A DNA stretch of 64,000 bases from assembly GCA_019057475.1 (NCBI GenBank), contig DXJO01000039.1:38640-102639 (forward strand), given 5' to 3'. Below, in pieces: positions 6,921-16,348 of this stretch. Below the pieces are notes generated by a model that was given only the letters and a program-made list of their open reading frames with translations, was not told where the DNA came from and made no database searches. The DNA comes from Candidatus Thorarchaeota archaeon (GTDB lineage Archaea > Asgardarchaeota > Thorarchaeia > Thorarchaeales > Thorarchaeaceae). The stretch's first letter is position 1. The number at the start of each line of letters is the position of its first letter. Made by a program: the position numbers and the translations under genes.

Positions 6921-9539
6921 CTATTCTGGCGTTTTCGAATTCAGGGGGCGTTCTATTCGGGAGATTTGCCCCTCTATCTCTTCATTAATATCGGTCTCGC
7001 CAGCAACGGCAGCGATTCTCTGAACTGCTTTGAGATTGTGAATCAAAGTGTCCAACCATGAAAAGAGGTCTCCAGGGTACGCCCACAGCTCGTATTTCTC
7101 GTGTAATTCTTGGGCAATGCCTGACGGGTTAAGGCCCTTCTTTCTGGCGTCCACAATCCATCGACCCAGCTTGATGTGACCGTGGCTGCACTCTGGGAAA
7201 TCCCGACAACCGCATCCAAAGAAATCCAATGTCCATCGTCCGAACAACTCAAACACCCACTTCGGAAGCCTAGTGGCACCTCCACGTGGTTGCCTCATAT
7301 CAGTTAGGTCTGCAAACACGCCCGAGAAAAGGCGCGTTGGCATATGGGTCCGGAATGCTGAGTTAACTTCGCTCTGAAGCTTGGGACTGAGATAGACATT
7401 CTCGAAGGGGTCAAGCAAGATGGCGATATCGAGCACATCCATTGAGGTCACTTGCTTCTGAACCTCAAATCCAGATGTAGGTGTTAGGAATGACACTGAC
7501 GTTGCCCGTCCCAGCGGAGTCGGATGTGCACCACCCTCGCGAACACGAATCATGTGTTTCCTTACGAGATGCTTCAAGGCATCAGAGGGGGGAATACTTC
7601 TTGAAAGCATCTTGTTGTAGGCTCGGGCGACTGCTTTCAACTCCACCAGTCCGGTTGAGCATATTGTTGCAAGAATTTGCTCTGCGCAGGCTTCGGTGTC
7701 CGCGAATGGTTCAACGTCCTCAACGATGCCTGCAAGCAACTCTGACGCTATCTCATCCTCAGTCTTGCTTTGTCCTCCATGGTACTTCCGCTCGGGCTCA
7801 ACAATGATGTACACTTTTCCTCGATCATGCTTTCCGAGCCTTCCTGCTCTCCCTAGCATCTGCTCAAACGCTGCTGTAGTGAGCCATTCAGCACCCATTG
7901 CTAGAGATTCAAAAATAACCTGAGAGGCTGGGAGGTCAACTCCAGCCCCGAGAGCTGCAGTCGTGACCACGCATGCGTACCGTTGTTTAGCGAAAGACCA
8001 CTCAACACTCCTCCTCCGCGAGTACGAGAGACCTCCATGATATACAACACTTGAAACGTGATGCTCCCTGAGCCAGTCAGCTAAAGCTTGAGCTCGTCGA
8101 CGAGAGAATGTGAAGATAATTGATTGTCCTTTGGCCCCTGAACTGCTTACGTGTCGGAACTCGTTTGAAACCAACCTTTGGATTATGGATCGCTTATCCA
8201 CATCACTTCGAGCGAAGATCAAGTGACGCTCGAGCGGAACTGGACGACCTACGTAGTTAACGAGTTTTAGCTTCATATCCTTGGCCAGACGATCAGGAGA
8301 CCCCACTGTGGCAGAGAGCGCTATGACTTGGGCATCAGGGGCATAAAAGTGCAGCCTTGCAAGCAGGCCATCCAGCTCTGGACCCCGGTCCGGGTCGGCA
8401 AGGTTCTGAACCTCGTCCACTATGATTGTGCCAATCGTTCCTAGTTCCTTGGATGCTCCTGTTCTAAGGAGCACGTCTAGCGCTTCGTAGGTTGCACAGA
8501 TGATATCGGACCTGGAAACGCTAGTATCGACGATTACAGGATGTTCTTTACTAACAGCAAGGCGCGACATGCCAACGCGAATACCAACGCGGAGCCCAAG
8601 AGACTTGTAACGTTTCTTAAACACCTCATATTTCTCATTGGTGAGGGCAACGAGCGGCGAGAGGTATAACATTTTAGCGCCGTTCATGGCTTTAGGTACT
8701 CCAGCTATCTCCGCAAGGAGCGTTTTCCCTGATGAGGTGGACGACACAATAAGCAAGCTAACTCCATCAAGCAAACCTGCATCCACAACCATCTCCTGTA
8801 CAGGTAGAAGTTTCGTAAACCCGTCAGAGATTAGGAGATTCTTCAGTTTAGCGGGAAGCGCAAGCTCATTTACTTCTCTACCCGCTATAATGTCCCCAAC
8901 ATCAATAGTATCAATCAGTGTAAGTTCAGGCTCTTTTACAGGGTCGAAACCAGGAGTAAGGAGTCCCATCATGCGGGGTACTGATTTAACGGATGCAAGT
9001 TGCTTCTCTAGGTGGTTGATCATTCCCTTTGAAAGGTGGATGCCAAGGCTCTTCATATCAGTTCGGAAATCTATTCGGGCACAAGTAACGCATGCCACCT
9101 GATCTTCTGTCACTTTGATTGCATTTCGTCTAGTCAGTATGGTGAGTTGCTCTTTGCGCAGGCAGCCCTCACACACTTGCACTACACGAGGCTCAACGGT
9201 TTGAAGGCGCTGGAGCAGATCCTTCAATTTATCAGTGAACGCGGGTTTCTGTTTCCGTGGGATAATTATGTTCTTAGCTTTCCGGAGAAACTGATGAAAC
9301 TTTTTGGGTTGATAGTAGATAGGCTTGTTATATTTTACAAACCAAGCACGCTTAATCTCCAATAGGTCAGACGTTCGATGCCCATACTCAACCATTCCCG
9401 AGAGACGTGCACGTTGTCGATCAAGCAGAACGTCAGAGAAAACATCAACTCTGGTCGTTAGGTCTTGGCGGCCTGCCCGGAAGACAATCGTGTAGGGCTT
9501 GGCCAACTGCCTTTCAATATCTGCTTCCGCGACTTCCAA
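6921..9539 (-). CDS. Archaea-specific superfamily II helicase (ASH-Ski2/COG1202-like)
   Basis: The 872-residue protein has an N-terminal region of about 200 residues with a zinc knuckle (CEGC near 134, CVTC near 158). Then come the helicase motifs: SSTSSGKT (motif I), a DEVQ Walker B variant, ALSATVG (motif III) and QMLGRAGR (motif VI). A C-terminal Cys cluster (CGCRDFPECSHG) precedes a helical tail resembling the DUF5814-type region. DEVQ in place of DEXH and this architecture fit the archaeal ASH-Ski2 family, biochemically active on nucleic acids in Thermococcales. It follows two uncharacterised genes on the same strand, which suggests a shared process. Confidence 0.85.
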   Translation of the reverse strand: MEVAEADIERQLAKPYTIVFRAGRQDLTTRVDVFSDVLLDRQRARLSGMVEYGHRTSDLLEIKRAWFVKYNKPIYYQPKKFHQFLRKAKNIIIPRKQKPAFTDKLKDLLQRLQTVEPRVVQVCEGCLRKEQLTILTRRNAIKVTEDQVACVTCARIDFRTDMKSLGIHLSKGMINHLEKQLASVKSVPRMMGLLTPGFDPVKEPELTLIDTIDVGDIIAGREVNELALPAKLKNLLISDGFTKLLPVQEMVVDAGLLDGVSLLIVSSTSSGKTLLAEIAGVPKAMNGAKMLYLSPLVALTNEKYEVFKKRYKSLGLRVGIRVGMSRLAVSKEHPVIVDTSVSRSDIICATYEALDVLLRTGASKELGTIGTIIVDEVQNLADPDRGPELDGLLARLHFYAPDAQVIALSATVGSPDRLAKDMKLKLVNYVGRPVPLERHLIFARSDVDKRSIIQRLVSNEFRHVSSSGAKGQSIIFTFSRRRAQALADWLREHHVSSVVYHGGLSYSRRRSVEWSFAKQRYACVVTTAALGAGVDLPASQVIFESLAMGAEWLTTAAFEQMLGRAGRLGKHDRGKVYIIVEPERKYHGGQSKTEDEIASELLAGIVEDVEPFADTEACAEQILATICSTGLVELKAVARAYNKMLSRSIPPSDALKHLVRKHMIRVREGGAHPTPLGRATSVSFLTPTSGFEVQKQVTSMDVLDIAILLDPFENVYLSPKLQSEVNSAFRTHMPTRLFSGVFADLTDMRQPRGGATRLPKWVFELFGRWTLDFFGCGCRDFPECSHGHIKLGRWIVDARKKGLNPSGIAQELHEKYELWAYPGDLFSWLDTLIHNLKAVQRIAAVAGETDINEEIEGQISRIERPLNSKTPE

Positions 9540-9593
9540 CTGATGGACCTCAACATGTCCCGAACCTAAACACCAAAGACTCTTCCGGAAGAA

Positions 9594-10376
9594 TCAGAGC
9601 TCATAGATGAATGCATCTGATTCCTGCTCCACTATTGACAATGTAGACGCATACTCTTCGTCAATTGCGGGGATGCCTACCTTATCAGTCCGACCGGCTT
9701 TTTCCACTATCATCCACTCGCCCAGCACATCTTCATCATCAAATGTGCTGAATTTATCGAATGGGGTTGCCAAAACCTTGGAATTCTTTGCCCAATTGTA
9801 CTTCCCCTTTTCAAATCGCTGAACGAATGGTCGATACAACGGACTATTGGTACCTGCAAGGATAAACTTGGCGCGTTGCACACCCGACACATGTGTAATT
9901 CTGATCTTCTCCATTCTCTCGTCGTAATGAGCTGTTTCAGGCACACCCGTCCCATACTTGATACGTGCGAGCGGGTCTGCAATTAAGATATTGCCCTTCT
10001 CAAGGATAAGCTTACGAATTACGCTGTAGATGTCTTCAGGGCGGGCCGCAGAAAGCGGATCAATAACTTCAGGATTCACAATGTCCACGAATGGCAAAGG
10101 TTCGTCGTATCTCATCTGGGTTGGGTCAAAAATCAGTGCTGAGATGTATTCTAGAACATCAACTCTGCGCGGTCCGCTTTCAGCCACACCTTTGAAGATG
10201 CCTGGCCCCACCAAGATTGAAACAACCTTATTTCCTCGGATTAGAGACCAAAGCTGACGTGAAACAATTAGTGCCCGTCCGGACAAGTCTGTATCCCGAA
10301 GAATGCCTACGTCGAAGCCATGTGCCTTCACATCAAGAAGCCAGAATAATGCGCCTTGGTCCTCCAACATAATCAC
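9594..10376 (-). CDS. Uncharacterised protein in the helicase operon
   Basis: I do not recognise this 260-residue protein. It is soluble and mixed alpha/beta, with a hydrophobic core near residues 40-60 (LIRGNKVVSILVGPGIF), a central acidic/proline segment (DEPLPFVDIVNPEV), and a basic patch around residues 175-205 that could contact nucleic acid. It overlaps the upstream 391-residue gene by four bases (ATGA) and precedes the ASH-Ski2 helicase by 54 bases, so the three are very probably one transcript. No catalytic motif is evident. Confidence 0.7.
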   Translation of the reverse strand: MIMLEDQGALFWLLDVKAHGFDVGILRDTDLSGRALIVSRQLWSLIRGNKVVSILVGPGIFKGVAESGPRRVDVLEYISALIFDPTQMRYDEPLPFVDIVNPEVIDPLSAARPEDIYSVIRKLILEKGNILIADPLARIKYGTGVPETAHYDERMEKIRITHVSGVQRAKFILAGTNSPLYRPFVQRFEKGKYNWAKNSKVLATPFDKFSTFDDEDVLGEWMIVEKAGRTDKVGIPAIDEEYASTLSIVEQESDAFIYEL

Positions 10377-11548
10377 TCCGAAAGGTAGTAGGTGTTTACA
10401 AAATCGAAGACTAGTTTGCCGGCTACTGTGTCACGCTCCGGGATTCCTACATCAACCAGAACTTGCTCAGCAGACTCGTACTGCTCGTCCAATGAGATAT
10501 TCTCAAGTCCTAGTCTGTCTATTAGTTCACTCAAACATGTTTTCACGATGTCCTGAATTGGGTCGCCCTGGAATTTCAAGACACGAATCACTCTGTCAAT
10601 CCTCTCTATGAGAAACGTGGATTGCTCCTCACCGACTCTCCGTCGGGCCAGACGAACATCTCGCTCAAGAAAATCAAAAGGTGACGCCATGTCCGGCTCG
10701 GTCTTGCTGCCTCTTGTAGATGCCGTCCCAACTTGCACATAGCGCGACCTGTCACCACGACCCGTAGGACGCGGGGCCATATGAAGAATGAGATGAGCTA
10801 TGGATTTGATAGTCATACCACTAAGCGGTTCGTTCATGTCCTCAATCACGGCGTTGAGCCGCGTGATGGACATGTCAACCGTTGCAGATTCCGAAGCTGT
10901 GGAAAGGATTTCGCGGAGTCTTCGAAAGAGCGCTTGATTCCTTCGTAGCAAATGATGGAATTTTCCTTTGAGTGTTTCAGGCTTCCACTTGGTCACAGGG
11001 GGGCCGAAATACAGCAGTGCTTCTTGCGAAGTGGATTTCAGATGCTCTTTCAACCAAGCCTGAAGCACTGGCACAATGAAACCTTCAGCCAGTTTGGTGC
11101 GAGCGGCGATAACGGAAATCGCTTTTTCAACAGTGGACGATTCTTCATCCAATGTGCTCTCTAGGTTTGCCAGATCCCTGACTTTCAACTCTAGGTCACG
11201 AGCGAATGTGCCATAGACATATTCAATCCAACGACCCTCAGTTAATGCAAACTCCATAATGTTTCCAGGAATGTTCGGTACATCTTCACCAACAGATGCT
11301 CGCCTTTGGAGCTCAGCACTCAGAAGGGCAATCGACTGCTTTAGGCTCTGAATCCCATCCATGTGGATAAGATAAGCCATCATTGCTACCTCAAGGGGGC
11401 ATGAGAACTCCTCAGCAATCCTTTGAGATTCCTCAATGGGAACTCTTCGAACCCGCTCTCTTAGGTTTACATACTTGTCCGCAAACTCCTGTGTGAGCCT
11501 TTGTCGACTCGCTACAGCCAGCTTTTCAAGATCAGGATCGCGCAGCAA
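10373..11548 (-). CDS. Uncharacterised helical protein, first gene of the helicase operon
   Basis: This 391-residue protein is not one I recognise. It is almost entirely helical with many Arg/Glu heptad-like stretches (RQRLTQEFADKYVNLRERV, FHHLLRRNQALFRRLREIL). A Gly/Arg-rich loop near residues 265-275 (PRPTGRGDRSRY) could bind nucleic acid. It overlaps the next gene by four bases, which indicates translational coupling. Position at the head of the operon with a Zn-containing SF2 helicase suggests a structural or substrate-recognition subunit; that is inference. Confidence 0.7.
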   Translation of the reverse strand: MLRDPDLEKLAVASRQRLTQEFADKYVNLRERVRRVPIEESQRIAEEFSCPLEVAMMAYLIHMDGIQSLKQSIALLSAELQRRASVGEDVPNIPGNIMEFALTEGRWIEYVYGTFARDLELKVRDLANLESTLDEESSTVEKAISVIAARTKLAEGFIVPVLQAWLKEHLKSTSQEALLYFGPPVTKWKPETLKGKFHHLLRRNQALFRRLREILSTASESATVDMSITRLNAVIEDMNEPLSGMTIKSIAHLILHMAPRPTGRGDRSRYVQVGTASTRGSKTEPDMASPFDFLERDVRLARRRVGEEQSTFLIERIDRVIRVLKFQGDPIQDIVKTCLSELIDRLGLENISLDEQYESAEQVLVDVGIPERDTVAGKLVFDFVNTYYLSE

Positions 11549-11674
11549 CCAAGAACACCTCTTTGCCCGTGAAGTCTATCTAAATGACATAAACACAGTT
11601 AGAGTAGGCTCTTGTTAGTCCTCAAATATGTATTGCGCGTGTGGAACCGCATTGCTGTTGCGCGCTCAACTCAG

Positions 11675-11902
11675 TCACGCGCCGCCGGATAGAAGCAGGA
11701 AATGAATGCCAAAACCTAGGAAAAGCGCTCCGAGTATTAGAGCAAATGCTGCTTTCATCTTTGAGAAGTGGCGACCATGTTCAACATGTATTACGAGCCA
11801 ACCAAAAGACATGAGTCCAAAGGCGATGAAGATGAGGGCAAAGTAGATGTTGAGTGATTCGACAATGATTTCAAAAGTGGGTAACTCGAACAGTTGCATC
11901 AT
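11675..11902 (-). CDS. Small two-helix membrane protein
   Basis: The 75-residue protein has two predicted membrane helices: about residues 17-40 (NIYFALIFIAFGLMSFGWLV) and 50-72 (AAFALILGALFLGFGIHFLL). A short polar loop containing HVEHGRHFSKMK lies between them. There is no signal peptide or known motif. It lies alone between the helicase operon and the next minus-strand gene, 73 bases from each plausible promoter. The function is unknown. Confidence 0.6.
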   Translation of the reverse strand: MMQLFELPTFEIIVESLNIYFALIFIAFGLMSFGWLVIHVEHGRHFSKMKAAFALILGALFLGFGIHFLLLSGGA

Positions 11903-11975
11903 TCACCAACCTCATTTCTGGGCTATCTTGACCGCGGACTCTATTGGGGTTTTAAAGGTCACGGTAATAAAAGAT

Positions 11976-12746
11976 TCATGCCACGAAATCGTATTCACTC
12001 GTGTATTCCTTGTCATCAATGACTACTTTCCTCAGGAGCCTTGCACTCCGCTTGGCTAATTTCCTTTTCTCCGCAAACGATAGGCTCGGATCTTCGGGAA
12101 TCTCGATGGATTCAATGACTATTGTGTGTAGTATCTGCACCTTCTTGGTCTTCGGACCTATTTCTTCCCACAAGTCAGGAAGGGTTTCCTGAAGAATGAA
12201 CTTCATTGTATCTGGAGTGTTAGCCAATGCGCCCTTGCAGAAGACGGGGGCTTTCACTTTCGTTTGGCCGTCCTCTGCACCCTTGGGCGCCTTGGGGAAA
12301 GATGTCTTGGTTGTGATTTTCCATGGGGTCCCGGCGTCGCTTGGACTCATACTGAGCAGGAAAAAAGTCGTAGGTGCTTCGTTATACGCTAGTTGCCTGA
12401 TGTCCTGAAGTGGAGCGATCTCCTTGAGTTTAGCCTTATACGTTGGTGGCCCTTTTCCCCCGGACTTTTTCCATAGGAGTGGCATATTCAAGTTAGCGAA
12501 CTCATTCGCCCGATCTGAGTAGGAAACTATCAATCCGGAAATTCTGTGCGTTCCTTCCGGTGCTCCATCAACATAGCATTGAATGAATGTTTCCTCAAAC
12601 CCAAGGTCAACCTTGAAAGAAATTCTCTTCTCGCTGAAGGCCAAGTGCGCTCTCGGACCATGATGAGATCCGATGCCGTACTTTACCAACTTCGCATGCA
12701 CAAATTCGTCGGGTTCGTTTCGTACAACCTTGGCCAGCCAATTCAT
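11976..12746 (-). CDS. Uncharacterised 256-residue soluble protein
   Basis: I do not recognise this protein. It is beta-rich in its first half (HAHLAFSEKRISFKVDLGF, HRISGLIVSYSD). Lys/Pro/Gly-rich loops occupy the centre (KKSGGKGPPTYKAKLKE, KAPKGAEDGQTKVKAP). A basic helical segment near residues 220-240 (LSFAEKRKLAKRSARLLRK) precedes the C terminus. It has no membrane segments. It sits just downstream of the DASS transporter on the same strand, 72 bases away, so weak co-transcription is possible. Confidence 0.6.
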   Translation of the reverse strand: MNWLAKVVRNEPDEFVHAKLVKYGIGSHHGPRAHLAFSEKRISFKVDLGFEETFIQCYVDGAPEGTHRISGLIVSYSDRANEFANLNMPLLWKKSGGKGPPTYKAKLKEIAPLQDIRQLAYNEAPTTFFLLSMSPSDAGTPWKITTKTSFPKAPKGAEDGQTKVKAPVFCKGALANTPDTMKFILQETLPDLWEEIGPKTKKVQILHTIVIESIEIPEDPSLSFAEKRKLAKRSARLLRKVVIDDKEYTSEYDFVA

Positions 12747-12818
12747 CCCTACGGACCTCTTTGGAGTCCGGTTAACTGGGAGTTTTAAACTTGCCGTGAA
12801 ATCAGAATACGAAAATAA

Positions 12819-14582
12819 TTACAGTACAACAAGGCCCAACAATCCCCATATCCAAACGACAACGATTGTCACAACCAGGATTGCCACCAAGTCAATCATA
12901 AGTCCTGTCGTGACCATCTCTCTCATCGTCACTTTTCCGGTGGAGTATGCAATCGTGGAGGGAGGGGTTCCGGTGGGTAACGCAAAGTCCATGGAAACCG
13001 CAATCGCGATGACCATCGTCACCAACATAGGATCTATCCCGAGCCCTATAGCCAATGGGATAGCAACTGGAATGAGTATTACGGCCGCTCCAGTGTTAGA
13101 GGCAACCATCGTCACTAGAACTGCCACAACTCCCAATATCACCACAATGAGAAAAGCTGGAAACATGCCTAGGCCATTCATTTGGTGAGCCAGATAGGCT
13201 GAAAGACCAGTGTCAATCATTGCACCTCCTAATGCGATTCCGCTGCCTAGTATTAACAAGGATGACCAGCTAATTTCTGAGGATATATCCTTCTCATCCA
13301 AGATTCGAAGTACTAGAAGAAACAGACCACCCATCAGAGCGACGATGGAGCTTGGAATTCCATGTCCGGACCAGTTGAGAACAGAGGCCATGAAATCAGG
13401 AAGCCCTTCGGTAAGCCACAGCCCCACGACCCCTGCGAAGACTACGACTACCAGCTTCTGCTGCAACGACATCGGTCCTAGTTTGAGGTACTCCTTCTCA
13501 GAAATCCCCTTGAGGTCTCGGATCTCCTCAATATCCTTCGGAAGCTTGAATCTGATTAGCAGCCATTGCCACACAATGGGCAGCATTATCAGCACCACGG
13601 GAACCCCAAACGGAAGCCAGCTCATGAAGGAGAATTCAATATCGAGGAAGGAATTGATGTATGTTGCCGCCAACGGATTCGGAGGCGAACCAACAAGACT
13701 GGCCACTCCGCCCAGAGTTGCTGCGTAGGCAACTCCAAGCACGAGAGCCTTCCCATACTTGCTTCTCGTTTCCTCATTCCGTATCCTTGAGATAACAGCG
13801 ATAGCTATCGGAATCATGATTGCGGCTGAAGCGGTGTTGCTAATCCACATTGAGAGGAATGCGGTCACAGCCATCACGGTCAACAGCAGACTGGAGCCAG
13901 ATCCAGTGCTTCTAGACAGGATTAGTAGGGCTAGCCTCTTATCGAGGTCATACTTGCTCAGAGCGCGTCCGAGAAGGAATCCTCCTAGAATGAGCACAAC
14001 TGCAGGATCAAAGAATGGAGCCAGTGCAGCCTGAGGAGTGCGTATCTCAGTGGTAACGAGCAGGATGGGGATTAGCATTGATGTAGCAACCAAACTGATT
14101 CCTTCCGAGAACCAAAGAATCGCCACGACTGCCAGTATCATCAGAGCGGCTTTTGATTTCACAAGAGGTTGATATGTGACTGTGAATGTCTGACCACTCT
14201 GTCGCGCTGGTCTAATCGTCTGATCAAACCCTGCTTCATTCTGGAGACGAACCTCTATCTGATCTGCTGCCAGGGGCGCTCCTATCGCGCTTATGATGAA
14301 AGTCAGCGCAGTGTCAGGAGCTAGGGGAACTCGAGTCATCACTGTGACCGTGACATTCGTTGTTGTGCCATTGAGATTGTATACGCGTTGTTCCAGTTGT
14401 CCGCCCTCAGCAAGTAAAACAATCACTGGGAGATCCACATCAATGCCGGGCGAAACGACAGTAATTGTGGTCTGATATTCGCCTGTTTGGAAATCCGGAG
14501 GGGCGAGATTGTAAAGTGCTAACCCGACAACAGCCGTCACGACCATTACAATCGCGGTTTTTCGCGAAATCCGGTATGACAA
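12819..14582 (-). CDS. DASS/SLC13-family anion transporter with an extra N-terminal extracytoplasmic domain
   Basis: The 587-residue membrane protein has the two SNT signatures of the divalent-anion/sodium symporter family (SNTASAA near 250, SNTGAAV near 492). It also has GSPPNPLA and an ALPTGTPPSTIAY ending typical of Na+/dicarboxylate or Na+/sulfate carriers. The first membrane helix (residues 8-26) is followed by about 120 residues of strand-rich, Thr/Val-rich sequence with no membrane helix, after which the carrier domain begins near residue 145. That N-terminal domain is not part of standard SLC13 proteins and probably faces outside. The substrate is most likely dicarboxylate, sulfate or phosphate, and cannot be resolved here. 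Confidence 0.85.
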   Translation of the reverse strand: MSYRISRKTAIVMVVTAVVGLALYNLAPPDFQTGEYQTTITVVSPGIDVDLPVIVLLAEGGQLEQRVYNLNGTTTNVTVTVMTRVPLAPDTALTFIISAIGAPLAADQIEVRLQNEAGFDQTIRPARQSGQTFTVTYQPLVKSKAALMILAVVAILWFSEGISLVATSMLIPILLVTTEIRTPQAALAPFFDPAVVLILGGFLLGRALSKYDLDKRLALLILSRSTGSGSSLLLTVMAVTAFLSMWISNTASAAIMIPIAIAVISRIRNEETRSKYGKALVLGVAYAATLGGVASLVGSPPNPLAATYINSFLDIEFSFMSWLPFGVPVVLIMLPIVWQWLLIRFKLPKDIEEIRDLKGISEKEYLKLGPMSLQQKLVVVVFAGVVGLWLTEGLPDFMASVLNWSGHGIPSSIVALMGGLFLLVLRILDEKDISSEISWSSLLILGSGIALGGAMIDTGLSAYLAHQMNGLGMFPAFLIVVILGVVAVLVTMVASNTGAAVILIPVAIPLAIGLGIDPMLVTMVIAIAVSMDFALPTGTPPSTIAYSTGKVTMREMVTTGLMIDLVAILVVTIVVVWIWGLLGLVVL

Positions 14583-14622
14583 AGCGCTTCTTCCTCACTC
14601 ACGTTGTGTGGCATTCAAAGAC

Positions 14623-14985
14623 TCAATCGATAGGACGCGTTTCAAGAATTCTCAACATCTCGGTAGAAGGCGAAACAAAACCCTTTGTGCCTACTATCGT
14701 CCTGGTCTTCTCTACCAGATGACCAGTATACTTGTCGAGGATGTCAACGGTTTCCTCAAACTTATCGAAGGGACCTTCGAAGACTGTGAACCCAGTGAAT
14801 GCGGTTCCAAAAGCACTACCGGCCTCGGCCAGAATCTTGATTCCCGCGGGTAGTTTGTTCCTTATTGTGCCCCATTGCTTGAACCATTCCCGCTTCTCAT
14901 CATCCGTCATCGTACGAAGCCGATACATTAGTATGTAATAAAAATCCGGGTGACTGGAGTCACCGGGTTTCGTGCGGCCAGCCAT
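14623..14985 (-). CDS. Uncharacterised 120-residue protein, ferredoxin-like alpha/beta pattern
   Basis: I do not recognise a named family. The order of strands and helices (FYYILMYRLR, then EKREWFKQWGTIRNKL, IKILAEAGSAFG, TAFTGFTVFEG, FEETVDILDKY) fits a small ferredoxin-like or dimeric alpha/beta-barrel fold. It lies 40 bases upstream of the DASS transporter on the same strand and diverges from the MFS transporter. A symmetric TATA element at 15004-15015 lies 20-30 bases upstream, which suggests a leaderless or near-leaderless message. Confidence 0.6.
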   Translation of the reverse strand: MAGRTKPGDSSHPDFYYILMYRLRTMTDDEKREWFKQWGTIRNKLPAGIKILAEAGSAFGTAFTGFTVFEGPFDKFEETVDILDKYTGHLVEKTRTIVGTKGFVSPSTEMLRILETRPID

Positions 14986-15003
14986 ACTCTAACGAACGCA
15001 CTG

Positions 15004-15015
15004 TATAGCTTATAA
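15004..15015. promoter_or_regulatory. Bidirectional TATA element
   Basis: The near-palindrome TATAGCTTATAA lies between the divergent genes at 14985 (minus) and 15060 (plus). A TATA-to-start-site distance of about 26 bases would put the minus start site almost on the ATG and the plus start site near 15040, just before a Shine-Dalgarno at 15046-15051. The sequence is seen; the function is inferred. Confidence 0.45.
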
Positions 15016-15059
15016 CGGTGATGTACCCTGAAACTCGAAACCTACAAGGGGTAATTCGT

Positions 15060-16286
15060 ATGGGTCTCAGAGCGTCCGAGTATACAGGTAACCTGTTGGC
15101 TCTCTACTTTGTCACAATCATTATGCGCGCGTCATTCTACATTAGCATAGCTGTCATTCAAAGCTTGAACTACATGGGCGGAGGCATACATGAATGGGAA
15201 ATCGCAGCCGTTATGGTTGTGTACCCACTTGCAGAACTCACCTCGGTTTCATTCTTTGGCTCATATAGTGATAAGATTGGCCGGAGGCCCATCCTGATTG
15301 CTAGTCTCTTCATCACTGCAGCTTCAGCATATCTCTTCGCCATAGCACCAACCGCAGCGATTCTGATTGCATTCTCGGCAGTCTTTGGAATCGGTGCCGC
15401 ATCCAAGGTTTCCACAACTTTGTCGATGATTGCGGATATGTCATCTGAGCACGATCGAGCTCGTCTGATGGGGTACTATGATCTCTCTACACTCTCGGGT
15501 CTTGCCGGGGGCTATGGCTTGGGAATCATACTGCTGGAGATGACCATTGCTCCGAGCTCAATCCTCTTCATGGCTGGCTCAGCCTGCGCTGTGAGCGGAA
15601 TAATTGCATTCTTTGTAATAAGGGAAACCCGAACTCACGTGCATGTTGACATGAGCACGCTCGATTTAATCAAGAAGGTTGCAATGGATCGGAAGATCCA
15701 GATGTTGATTCCGGTTTACGTTCCTATAATCGCAATGTACGGTCTGCTCATTGGATATGCAGAGAGGATAATCGAGGAACATTTCGATCTGCTGACTGGT
15801 ACTGACCTGCTATACCTCTTTGCTGTGCTCGGCGGCTCACTCATTCTGGGAATCGTTATCATGGGACACCTCTCAGATCATTACATGAAGCGACGGCCGT
15901 TCATTGTGGCAGGACTTATCGGCTTTGGAATCTTGGGATACTTGATGGTTGCATACGCTGACAATTTACCGGGACTTTGGAGCATTTGGCCAGCGTTGCC
16001 CATACTTGGCTTCATGGCAGGCGCATTCCCCCCAGCGGCAATGGCCTATCTCACGGACGTATCTGACAAGGAAGCAAGAGGAGCCACGATGGGTGTCTAT
16101 AGCATCTTCTTCGGCTCAGGTATGATCATTGGACCGCTAGCTGGAGCGTTTGCTTACGGTAACTACGGGCTCTACGGGATGGCTGCCCTCGTAGGCATTT
16201 TCATCACTATCGCAATAGCTGGAACATACTTCATGCCTGAAAGACATCATAAGGAAGAAAGCCCCGCGCTAGAATCCGCTGACTGA
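15060..16286 (+). CDS. Major facilitator superfamily transporter
   Basis: This is a 408-residue, 12-helix MFS protein. The cytoplasmic loop 2-3 signature is clear (GSYSDKIGRRPIL) and a related loop 8-9 motif follows (GHLSDHYMKRRPF). Acidic-basic residues within the early helices are typical of drug or metabolite exporters. I chose ATG 15060 because AAGGGG lies eight bases upstream and the TATA element sits at a suitable distance; an in-frame GTG at 15018 would add 14 unconserved residues. The charged His/Glu tail is cytoplasmic. The substrate is unknown. Confidence 0.8.
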   Translation: MGLRASEYTGNLLALYFVTIIMRASFYISIAVIQSLNYMGGGIHEWEIAAVMVVYPLAELTSVSFFGSYSDKIGRRPILIASLFITAASAYLFAIAPTAAILIAFSAVFGIGAASKVSTTLSMIADMSSEHDRARLMGYYDLSTLSGLAGGYGLGIILLEMTIAPSSILFMAGSACAVSGIIAFFVIRETRTHVHVDMSTLDLIKKVAMDRKIQMLIPVYVPIIAMYGLLIGYAERIIEEHFDLLTGTDLLYLFAVLGGSLILGIVIMGHLSDHYMKRRPFIVAGLIGFGILGYLMVAYADNLPGLWSIWPALPILGFMAGAFPPAAMAYLTDVSDKEARGATMGVYSIFFGSGMIIGPLAGAFAYGNYGLYGMAALVGIFITIAIAGTYFMPERHHKEESPALESAD

Positions 16287-16348
16287 GCAAAGGTTAATAG
16301 CAAGCACATCCTTCAACGCGATAGAATCTCATAACGGAGAGCGTAATC

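Noticed and set aside
12673..13728. Long plus-strand ORFs within the DASS transporter gene
   Set aside because: They are antisense to a clear transporter with family motifs, and have repetitive Thr/Ser/Pro-rich compositions typical of shadow frames.
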